From Halicephalobus mephisto (taxonomy: Eukaryota > Nematoda > Chromadorea > Rhabditida > Panagrolaimidae), in NCBI GenBank assembly GCA_009193035.1, contig SWDT01000049.1, forward strand, positions 62,001 to 126,000: DNA of 64,000 nucleotides, written 5' to 3'. The notes beneath the pieces are model-generated. The model was not told where the DNA came from and made no database searches. It worked only from the letters and a program-made list of their open reading frames with translations. Positions 23,286 to 32,765 of this stretch are shown piece by piece; position 1 is the stretch's first letter, and each line of letters begins with the position of its first letter. Position numbers and translations under genes: made by a program.

Positions 23286-25230
23286 CTAATCCCATGCTTG
23301 TCGTAATTTTTCAAAGTGGTCATCAGGAGTTTGAATTTTCGGAACATAACGTCCAGTTACCATTTTTATTCCGAGATTTGTTTTTTTCGAATTTTCAATT
23401 TTGTTCAATTTTCGCCAGTAAAAAACGGAACAGACGAAATATGCAAAAGCAAACAGGATATTGGCGTTGTAAATCTGTAATTGTAAATTATCAAACAAAA
23501 ACTAACCTAAAATTATTTTTTTTAAAATATATCCTTCATCAGAGATAATTTGCACAAATGTAAAATTTTCCAACTTTAATTTCGATAAAAAATTAATTTT
23601 TTAAAGATCTCTGAAATTTAATTTTTTTATATTTTTGGAATTTTTATGAAATACAGTATTTAGTAAAAATAACTAAAATTTAATAAAAATTAAATTAGAA
23701 TAAAAACATTTAGAAATTTCGATGATTTTTGAATGAAATTTTTTTTAAAAGTTTTAATTTTAAAAAAAAATCTTAATTTTAACAAAATTTTAATTTTTAA
23801 AAAAAATCTTAATTTTAACAAAATTTTAATTTTTAGAAAAATTTTAATTTAAAAAAAGTTTTAATTTAAAAAAAATTTTAATTTTAAAAAAAGTTTTAAT
23901 TTAAATAAATTTTAATTTTTAAATAATTTTAATTTTTAAATAATTTTAATTTTTAAATATAAAAAAACTCACAAAGTAAAGCATCGGGATTCCCATGGAG
24001 TAGGTTTCGGGATTTCGTTGAAGCAGATTCGTGGCTATGGGGGCCAGTGACGACAGCAGAGTCCCCATGATTATGTAGGGCCAGATGAGGGACAACGTCC
24101 TGATATTTTCGAACAGCTGATATCTTTGAGATAAAAGAGGACATAATTTTGTTTTTTTTCGTAATCTTTTGTTTTTCCAATGAAGATATAAAGCCAGCTA
24201 AAAATAATTTTTTAAATAAAAATAACTTCAAAACTTAAAAAAATTATTTTATTTTTAAAATTTTAAAAAAGTTATTTTACTTTTTTTTAATTTTTTTATT
24301 TTTAGAAATTTTTTAATTTTGACTTTTTGATTTTTTTGAAGAAATTTAAATTTTAAAAAAATAAGTTATTTTTAAAATTAAAAAAAAATAAAATTATTTT
24401 TAAAAAAATTTAAGGAAAAAATTAAATAACTTTTAAAATCTTTTAATTTAAAAATTGAATAACTTTTAAAATTTTTTAATTTAAAAATTAAGTAAATTTT
24501 AAAGTTTTTTATAATTTAAAAATTAAATAACTTTTAAATTATTTTGAATTTAAAAATTAAATAACTTTTAAAATTATTTTATAATTTAAAAATTAAATAA
24601 CTTTTAAATTCAAAAATTAAATAACTTTTAAATTTAAAAATTGAATAACTTTTAAAATTTTTTAATTTAAAAATTTACCACGATGGTTATTCCGTGGATG
24701 GCGTCGATGATGATTAACTTGTTGGAAAGTTTCATATTTGCTATGTTTGTGGAAAATCCCAACAAGAAAGCGGCTATGATTACTCCGAATCCGAAAGAGT
24801 ACCCGATTATTTTTTGGAATTTTTGGTTTTCTTCGTAACTTTTCCATTTTACAGTAGCCAAGAGACGTTCACATATCATCCCCAGGACCACGAATCTGGC
24901 CACATGGCCTCCGCTGGTCATGACGAGTCTGGTGTTGATGAATCTCCAAGGATCAGGAAGAAGCAGGATACTGTACACACGACCGCCACAGAAAAATACA
25001 TTTCCAATTGGCATCGACAGTAATCCAATGACAGAAATAGTCAAATAAATCCGCAAATGTTTCGGTAATCTGTTCGGGACCAAGTTGATCAAAAAAACGA
25101 AAATTAAAATACACAAAATGGATAAAACAGAAGCCCACAAAGTGTAGAAACAGACTATCGCTGCCGACGAGCCCGGAGGCACTGGAGGAAGATTCATTTC
25201 TTCCACTTGCGGAAATATAAAATCCGACAT
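23286..25230 (-). CDS. Sre-like nematode chemoreceptor (7TM GPCR), 321 aa
   Basis: Minus-strand exons 24679-25230, 23973-24197 and 23286-23474 join in phase 0 to 321 aa. After a short Pro-rich extracellular N-terminus there are seven hydrophobic segments, an ERLLATVKWKSYEENQK motif after TM3, SQRYQLFENIRTLSLIWPY before TM6, and a TM7 segment beginning IYNANILFAFAYF. It aligns along its length with the receptor at 18624-22282, and two intron positions correspond; the first exon is not split here. The two genes are tandem on the same strand, as is usual for expanded nematode receptor families. Role inferred as chemosensory receptor; class assignment Sre is inference from motifs. Confidence 0.75.
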
Positions 25231-25519
25231 AAGTCCCGACGGATGAGACTAATGAGCAGTCACATCGCCATAATAACTTACGTTTTTGCCAAAGTTAAAA
25301 ATAATTTAAAAATTGAGTTTTTACATCAACTTTGAAAAATAATCTTATTTTAGAATCAATTTTTATAAAATAAATAAATTGAATTTTCTTTTAACAAAAA
25401 TTAAAAGTACAGGTTGTTATGGAATTCTCTCGCCACGAATCTGATGATGATTCTGAAAACTTGGAATTAGAACTTCCAGAAGCCAATTTTTAAATTTAAA
25501 AAGTTGTAAATTTTAATTA

Positions 25520-25975
25520 ATGTGTTAACTAGTTATTACGTAAGAAAACCAAACCGTAAAGTCTCGAGAGGAATTTTCTATGTTCTAGAAAGCAAGTATA
25601 CTGTATATACGACAGACTGGATGTTGACTAGTTGAGTAATATATAGCTATTCTGTCTAATCTTCGGTATAATAGTGTGTTAACTAGTTATTACGTAAGCA
25701 AACCAGACGATATGGTCTCAAAGGGAAATTTCTACGTATTAGACAAGTACATTGTACACTACAGATTGAATGTTGAGTAGTTAATATATGGTTATTCTGT
25801 CTAATCTTCGGTGTAATAGTGTGTTAACTGGTTATTACGTAAGCAAACCAGACGATACGGTCTCGAAGGGATATCTCTATATCTTAGACAGCAAGTATAC
25901 TGTACACTACAGATCGAATGTTGAGTAGTTAATTAATATATAGCTATTCTATTTAATCTTACTGTAGTTTGAATA
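25520..25975. repeat. Tandem repeat, 3 copies of ~145 bp
   Basis: Units start GTGTGTTAACTAGTTATTAC, continue GTAAGCAAACCAGACGATA and end TTCTGTCTAATCTTCGGTGT. It lies upstream of the second receptor gene. The sequence from 25980 to 26990 is AT-rich with a short GGATAAATGGACATTGAATA array at about 26900-26990. Confidence 0.8.
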
Positions 25976-26995
25976 AACAAGAAACATATCTCATCTCTCA
26001 CGGAACCACACAGGTTCACAGAGATCTAGTAATAAAAATAAACAGTTTTTTGTAAAATAGTTTCGACACGAAATTTTGAAATTTTCTAGAGACTTCATAA
26101 TTATGAAAACTAAAAATAAATGATTTTCTACAAAAATGGTCTCAACAAGAATTTCTTCAATTTAAAAAAAAATTAAAATTAAGTAATTTTAAAAATAAAA
26201 AAAAAAGATTTTTTAAAATAATCTAAACACGAAGTTTTTAAACTTTTTAAAAAAAATTAAAATTACGTAATTTTAAAAATAAAAAAGAAAGATTTTTTAC
26301 AAAATAATTTCAGAATGAATTTTCGGAACTTCTTAGAAAAAGAATTATGTAATTTTAAAAATTAAAAACGAAAGATTTTTTACAAAATAATTTCAGAACG
26401 AATTTGAAGAACATATTTGAAATTTTTAAAATTATATGCTTCAAATACTCATTTCGAAATCAAATAATTATAAAACTAAAACATAAAATTTGTAATGTAA
26501 TTTTTCTAACAACAATTTTCAGAATCATAATTTTAAAAAATAAGCAATTTGTGAAGAAAACTACGAATTTTACTTTTTTTTTCTGGTCATGTTCAGATAT
26601 TGAAAGCAGCGATTCATCGCAAAACAAAAATGCAAAAATTTATCACTTAAAAAATACACCCTAATTTCCTGATTATAAGCCCGGCTCAATTATAAAACCC
26701 CCCTGGTCATCGTAGGAAAACTTTATCAGACTTTTTATATGAACTTAGGAAGTCTAATAGGTTTAGAAATCATTTTTAATTGCCAATTTATTTTTTACTG
26801 TTTTGTTTGAAAAAATAAACATTTTTATCAACAGTATCACGTCTTGTAATTAACGCGAGATCAACGAAAACAGTTGGATGAACGAGTTAATGATGGACCA
26901 ATGGATAAATGGACATTGAATAAATGGATATTGGATAAATGGATATTGGATAAATGGACATTGAATAAATAGACATTGGATAAAGAAACCAAGTC

Positions 26996-27139
26996 CATTG
27001 CTTAATTCCAAAAAGTTTCCTGATATTCGAGTCTGCTAGATCTCATCTGATAGAAGCAACTAAAGCTTCAATCAACGGACATTTGAAAATTGTGATAATT
27101 CCAGGAGAATTAACAAAGTTCTTTACAAACAGAAATTAA
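26996..27139 (+). pseudogene. Remnant of a pogo/Tigger-type DDE transposase
   Basis: An open stretch of about 45 codons reads ...PKSFLIFESARSHLIE then ATKASINGHLKIVIIPGELT then KFF and stops at 27137-27139. It closely follows the conserved second-catalytic-Asp block of DDE_1 transposases (pattern LLV.DS.R.HLT..V......D.VVIPGG.T..LQPLD). The catalytic Asp position holds Glu, the expected G-L-T..LQPLD continuation is lost and there is no start codon, so this is a dead fragment. It could be a relic of the source that mobilised the MITEs here, but that is inference. Confidence 0.65.
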
Positions 27140-27750
27140 AAGAAAATAGTTTGACAACACAGTGATTTGGTGATCTGCACAGAACTACTAAATAAGTGTT
27201 ATTTTCCTGTTTATAAGCCCGGATTTATAATCTAGAAATTAGGGTAACAATAAAAACTACAAAAGTTTTCCCACGTCTTCTTTCTTTCGTTGCGAGACTC
27301 TTCTTTCTCCGTTTTTCCCCTTTTACGTGGACACTGAAGACGTATTTTTTTGGTTTTCTCTTTATTTTCTATTTCTCTTTTTTTACCTTCGATTCCGTCG
27401 ACAAATTTTACAAAATAGTCTCGATACAATTTTTAACTTTTTTCGTTTTTAAGATTTTTAAAATTATAAATTTTACACACTTATTTCGAAATTAGATAAT
27501 TATAAAAATAAAATTCTTAAAAAATTATAAAATTTAAAAATCAAGTTTTTTTAAAAAATATAAAATTTAGATAATTCCAGAAGCTTCTAAAAACTTAAGA
27601 AAATTCAGAAATTTTTCTTCGATTTTGGAATTTTCAAAAAATTTCTAAAATCCAGAAATTCTCATTAAATTTTAAATTTCAGAATTTTTATTATAAAAAT
27701 TTAACAACAAATGAACATTATTAAACTTGCACCGAGAGTAAAAAATAGAG

Positions 27751-28028
27751 TTGTTATCTTTTTCGTCACTATTCCCAAAACTCTCTTCGAAAAGAGCGTG
27801 TAAAATTTTTTTTCGCGTGCTCTTTTTTTGGAAAGCAGCAGTTAGATTATTTTTCTCTGTCAGTCTCCAAAAAAGAGTGCGTGAAAAAACATTTTTACGT
27901 GCTATTTTCGAAGAGAGCAGCAGTCAGTTTATTTTTCTCTGTCAGTCTCCAAAAAAGAGTGCGGAAAAAAAGTTTTTACGTGCTATTTTCGAAGAGAGTT
28001 TTAGGAATAATGGTGAAAAAGATAACAA
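27751..28028. mobile_element. 278-bp foldback/MITE-like element with ~55-bp inverted ends
   Basis: The left end TTGTTATCTTTTTC and right end GAAAAAGATAACAA are perfect 14-bp inverted repeats. The homology continues inward with mismatches through AAACTCTCTTCGAAAA to about 55 bp. Inside are two direct repeats of about 90 bp carrying CTCTGTCAGTCTCCAAAAAA. The open frame across it reflects the repeat and is not taken as a gene. Confidence 0.65.
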
Positions 28029-28343
28029 TCCTGGTAAAAAAGAAGAGAGAGAGGACCAAATAAATGCTTATTTCGCGCCCATGTAAAAAAGGAAAAATTG
28101 AGAAAGAAGGGTCCTGCAACGAAAAGAAGAAAACGCGGGAAAATCTTGAAGTTATATTTTTTATTATTTAAAAGTTATCAATTTTATTATTGTTTTATTG
28201 TTTTATTGTTTTTTGCAATTCTCAATATCTACTCTCGGTCAGTGAAAAAAAATAAAAACTTTAATTTCCTTCATACTTGTTTACTTACCGTAAGATACTG
28301 TATATCACATGGAAGCTAAAATATCAGACAAAAAAGAACTTCG

Positions 28344-28628
28344 TCAAAGTTCCGTGGGAGCCCCGTCCCTGGGGTTCGAATCAGAAAAAAATTCCGCATT
28401 CATCGTAGCTTCGGCCAAAATTAATCCGTTTTTTCGAAAATTATTTAAATTCGGAATTTTACTCCACCGTTTCCAACAAGACGAATAAATTACAGGTACG
28501 AAAAAAACAAAAACGGCTACTGTCAATCCCAAACCGGCCAAAACAAAAACATTTTCGATTTTAAAAGTCGAAATTAATTTTGAAAAATTCGAAAAAAAAG
28601 ATTTCAAAAAATCGACGAAATTCTCCAT
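28344..28628 (-). CDS. Small single-pass membrane protein candidate, 94 aa
   Basis: One open exon from ATG 28628 to a stop at 28344. It has an amphipathic N-terminus (MENFVDFLKSFFSNFSKLI), one strong membrane segment at about residues 28-50 (VFVLAGLGLTVAVFVFFVPV) and a polar C-tail. Composition is clearly less AT-biased than its surroundings. A CTCTTCCAG lies just upstream of the ATG and could be a trans-splice acceptor. No family recognised; it could also be one exon of a longer gene. Confidence 0.4.
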   Translation of the reverse strand: MENFVDFLKSFFSNFSKLISTFKIENVFVLAGLGLTVAVFVFFVPVIYSSCWKRWSKIPNLNNFRKNGLILAEATMNAEFFSDSNPRDGAPTEL

Positions 28629-29539
28629 TTTCGGATTCGGCCTGGAAGAGCATCGGACATTTATTCAGGATCAGTAATTGGACGATGATGAAAAAATTGA
28701 ATTAAATAATTTTTGATTTTCGAAAAAAATATTTTCAAAAACAAAAATTATTAATTTTTGGAATTTAAAAAAAAAATAAATTTTTAATTTTGAATTTCTT
28801 TAAATAGTTAATTTTTGAAAAAAAATTTTTCTTAATTATTAGAGTTTTGACCTTCAAAATAAATGATTTTTTAAAATATTTATAATAATCTTCAAATTTA
28901 AAAATAAAAATTTCGAAAAATTGGATTTTGAAGCGAAAAAACCACAATAATTTTTGAACTTTTTACTCCAAAAAAATTTATTTTTAATAAATTTCAAAAA
29001 TTATTTATTTTAATTTATTTATTTTTTAAATTATTTATTTCAAAAATTATTTATTTTAAAAATTATTTTTTGAAATTTATTTATTTTTAAAATTATTTTT
29101 TTTAATTTATTTATTTTAAAAATTATTTATTTTTAAATTTATTTATTTTTAAAAACATTTATAAAAATTTTAGTTTTATATTTTCTAACAAATTTCGTTT
29201 TTGAAAATAATTAACTTTTACTCGGAAATTTTTTATAATTTGCAGTTTTTACTTTTTAAAAAAAATTATTTTTGATAAAAAATAAAAATTAGGGATTTTT
29301 ATAAAAAAATTATTTTTAAAAATTAAAAAAAAATATCTTTAAAAATTTTTATATTTTTATTTTTGAAAAAAAATTATTTTAAAAACTGTTATTTTTAAAA
29401 ATTTTCAAAAAAATATTTTTTAAAAAATTTAATTTTTTTTATCTGATTTTTTAGAAATTTCATTTTTTTTAATTCAGCAAAATCGAAATTTTTATTTTCA
29501 CTTTTTCTCATTTGAATTTCTCCTTGATCAGATTCTGTC

Positions 29540-30380
29540 ATGGCCGGTGGTCATTCCTTGCAAATCTGTACCAATTTGTTCGATGTTTCACTTTCGGGAC
29601 TTGTTTTGGATTGCGGCGGCCTCGGGGCAAGAGATAACCTTCAGCCACTTTCTCTCCACGCATATCCCATCTTGTCATTCCAATTCTCTCGAATTCACCC
29701 AGTTTCAAATTGTTTTTCCAACGGTAAAAATCGGAGAATCAATAAATTTGTTTTTTTATGAAATTAAAAAAATTACTTTTTATATAAAAGTTTAAAAATT
29801 ATTTTTCTATATGTTTGAAAATTATTTTTTTATAAATTTTTAAATTATTTTTTATATATAAATTTAAAAATTATTTTTTTATGAATTTAAAAATTATTTT
29901 TTTATACAAAATTTAAAAATTATTTTTTTATGAATTTAAAAATTACTTTTTATATAAATTAAAAAATTACTTTTTATATAAATTAAAAAATTTCTTTTTA
30001 TATAAAAGTTTAAAACTTATTTTTTTATATAAGTTTGAAAATTATTTTTTTATGAATTTAAAAATTATTTTTTTATACAAAATTTAAAAATTATTTTTTT
30101 ATGAATTTAAAAATTACTTTTTATATAAATTAAAAAATTACTTTTTATATAAAAGTTTAAAACTTATTTTTTTATATAAGTTTGAAAATTATTTTTTTAT
30201 AAATTTAAAAATTACTTTTTTTTAAATTTTTAAATTATTTTTTTATAAAAATTTAAAAATAACTTTCTATACAAAATTTAAAATTTTTATTGTTGATTGG
30301 TCAGGATTCTAGAATAATCAGGAAAAATTTGTTTTGAAGTGAATCGAATCAGTGTAGTGTTTTTCGAAGAAGATAGTTAA
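29540..30380 (+). CDS. Candidate two-exon small protein, 80 aa
   Basis: A TTGATCAG acceptor lies 8 nt before ATG 29540. Exon 29540-29723 ends at AACG|GTAAAA in phase 1 and joins exon 30322-30380 (acceptor ATAATCAG) to give 80 codons. The peptide contains LVLDCGGLGARDNL and KICFEVNRISVVFFEEDS; I recognise no family. The same first exon is also open on the minus strand for about 60 codons, but that strand lacks a nearby acceptor, so plus is preferred. Uncertain. Confidence 0.3.
29765..30285. repeat. AT-rich tandem array
   Basis: Units of TTTAAAAATTATTTTTTTAT and TTACTTTTTATATAAATTAA repeat for 500 bp inside the intron of the preceding candidate gene. The stretch 28680-29500 is similar homopolymer-rich AT DNA. 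Confidence 0.65.
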
Positions 30381-30439
30381 TTTTGGTTTTTTTTCGATAA
30401 GTTATCTAAAAAGGAATTTTCCGTTCGGAAGTCCCTTGA

Positions 30440-31195
30440 TGAATTTTATTTTATTTTTTTAAATTTAAATAAAAATTACATTATTTTTTATTTTTTTAAA
30501 TTAAATAAAAATTAGATTATTTTTATTTTTTTTATTTTTTTTAAATTTAAATAAAAATTACATTATTTTTTATTTTTTTTTAATTTAAATAAAAATTACA
30601 TAATTTTTCTATTTTTTATTTTTTAAAAATTTAAATAAAAATTACATTATTTTTCTATTTTATATTTTTTTTTTAATTTAAATAAAAATTACATTATTTT
30701 TCTATTTTTTATTTTTTCAAACATGAGTATATTTGTAGAAAAGGTTTTGTGGATAATAAAATATTAAAATTATATAAAATTAATTTAATTTTTATCGAAA
30801 TTTTGTATTTTTAAAAATTTTTCATATATCAAAATTTATATAAAATTGTTTATAAGCTTATAAAGATTCTAAAAGTATAAAAATTACTTTGATTTTTTCT
30901 AAATTTTCTTCCTAAAATATTAATTTTAATTTTAAATTTTAAATTTAATTGATATTTTGAAGTTTTTTATATATCAAAATTCATATAAATTTGTATAGCT
31001 TCTGAAGATTCTAAAAGTATAAAAATTGTTTTGATTTTTTTAAAATTTTCTTCCTAAAATATTAATTTTAAATTTAAATTTGAAATTTAATTGACATTTT
31101 GAAGTTTTTTATACATCAAAATTCACATAAAATTGTATAGCTTCTGAAGATTCTAAAAATATAAAAATTGTTTTGATTTTTTTAAAATTTTATGT
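30440..31195. repeat. Two adjacent AT-rich tandem arrays
   Basis: At 30440-30720 there are about six units of TTTAAATAAAAATTACATTA. At 30770-31195 there are three units of about 140 bp with TAGCTTCTGAAGATTCTAAA. Beyond this, 31200-31510 is a GC-richer island, followed by a T-rich array at 31520-31700. Confidence 0.65.
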
Positions 31196-31724
31196 TTAAA
31201 AAACAAGAAAAAACCGCCCAATAGTTGTTGAGCGGAAAACAACCCCCATTATGTTGTTCATCAAAATAATCTGATTTCGATTCCACGGCTTTAAATAGTA
31301 CAGACAGCGCTATATACTGAGCTTAAAACTCGAAATTAGATTCTTCAGTATTTATTTTTGATAAAAATTGAGCAATCGTTATCAATTTATTTTTACTTTT
31401 CGATCGATATATCAGTCCTCCGAGGAACCCGGTTTCCTTGCCCGTTAATCCTCAATAAACATTGCCCGGAGGCCTGTCCGAGAAAACTGACAAGCTTTTG
31501 TATCTTAATCTCGCTGATTTTTTCGTTTTCCTAAATTTGTTTAATTTTTTTTTCATTTTCCTAAATTTTAATTTTTTTTTCGTTTTTCTAAATTTTAATT
31601 TTTTTTCATTTTTCCAAATTTGTTTAATTTTTTTTTTGTTTTTCTAAATTTGTTTAATTTTTTTTCGTTTTTCTAAATTTGTTTAATTTTTTTTCGTTTT
31701 TGTTTGAACAAGTCTTCGAATCAG

Positions 31725-31907
31725 ATCCTGGCCTTGAATTTGGACGTCCTTATTGGGGAAGAACTGTCGGACTCAATTGAAGCCACTTTTCACAAGTGTT
31801 CGGTTTTCTTACGAAATTTTTATTTGAACGTCAACTTGGAAGGTTTAAGAGAAAAATCAACCTTGGATTACTTCGAGTGGTCGTACTTTCCATCCAGGAA
31901 CCACTAA
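31725..31907 (+). CDS. Terminal exon candidate of an unresolved gene
   Basis: After a TTCGAATCAG acceptor the plus strand is open for 60 codons to a TAA at 31905-31907, with coding-like composition. The peptide is acidic and leucine-rich (DVLIGEELSDSIEATFHK ... LREKSTLDYFEWSYFPSRNH). Upstream exon not identified; an open patch at 31416-31498 is one possibility but phases do not settle it. No family recognised. Confidence 0.35.
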   Translation: MLALNLDVLIGEELSDSIEATFHKCSVFLRNFYLNVNLEGLREKSTLDYFEWSYFPSRNH

Positions 31908-32044
31908 ACGGTCTTTTTAGTTTAATTTTGCAGAAAAACTAAATTATTTTTTACTATTTTTTCACTAAATAAATACTGTATTTCATAAAAATTCCAAAAA
32001 TATAAGAAAGATTAAATCTTAAAATTAGAACAAAAAAGTAGGAA

Positions 32045-32580
32045 AATTTTTTGAAGGTTTTCGAAGGGAAATTTTTCGAATATTCTTGAACGCAAATTTT
32101 TTGAATGTTCTTGAAGGGAAATTTTTTAAAAGGTTCTCGAAAAGAAATTTTTCGAATATTCTCGAATGGAAATTTTTTAAAGGTTTTCAAACGGAAATTT
32201 TTCGAACGTTCTTGAACGGAAAATTTTTTAAAGGTTTTCGAATGGAAATTTTTTTAATATTCTCGAACGGAAATTTTTTGAATGTTCTCGAACGGAAATT
32301 TTTCGAATATTCTTGAAGGGAAATTTTTTGAATGTTCTTGAAGGGAAATTTTTTAAAAGGTTCTCGAAAAGAAATTTCTCGAATATTCTCAAAGGGAAAT
32401 TTTTTAAAGGTTTTCGAACGGAAATTTTTCGAATATTCTCGAAGGGAAATTTTTTAAAGGTTTTTGAACGCAAATTTTTTGAATGTTCTTGAAGGGAAAT
32501 TTTTTAAAAGGTTCTCGAAAAGAAATTTTTTTAATATTCTCGAATGGAAATTTTTTGAATGTTCTTGAACGGAAATTTTT
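32045..32580. promoter_or_regulatory. Array of about 21 heat-shock-element-like units, ~26-bp period
   Basis: The array repeats GAATATTCTCGAA or GAATGTTCTTGAA followed by an A/T spacer GGGAAATTTTTT. This core is the canonical HSF trimer site GAAnnTTCnnGAA. By eye about ten of 21 units match it exactly; the rest differ by one or a few bases (such as AAAGGTTCTCGAA). Both strands are open through the array, but the frames read only Phe/Lys/Arg/Ser repeats and are not genes. It ends in a GC-rich palindrome (ACCCC...GGGGT at about 32590-32605) and lies about 180 bp upstream of the candidate secreted-protein ATG at 32766. Confidence 0.65.
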
Positions 32581-32765
32581 TTTCGGGACTACCCCAGCCG
32601 GGGGTGTTTCTTATTTACTATATTTAGCGTTCAAAAAACTACCCAAATGAGGAAAAGCAATGTGAATCATATGTTTTTTCAAGTCACAAGAATTATACGT
32701 CTTTTGAAATAATGTATTTATTCATAAAAGAGAAAAAAGGAAGACTCCATTACGATTTTTCGGAA

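Noticed and set aside
27751..28086. 111-aa ORF
   Set aside because: It spans the inverted ends and internal direct repeats of a foldback element; the protein merely repeats.
28371..28386. B-box-like GGTTCGAATC suggesting a tRNA
   Set aside because: No A box or cloverleaf around it; it lies within the minus-strand small-protein ORF.
29540..29725. Minus-strand 60-codon reading of the 29.5-kb island
   Set aside because: There is no acceptor within a reasonable distance on that strand, while the plus strand has both a good acceptor and a donor.
32086..32473. Open frames on both strands across the 26-bp array (Phe/Lys/Ser-rich)
   Set aside because: The frames are a by-product of the tandem unit length and composition; no start context, splice sites or family-like sequence.
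32045..32580. CRISPR-like regular array
   Set aside because: The whole ~26-bp unit repeats head-to-tail with no unique spacers, and the sequence is eukaryotic.
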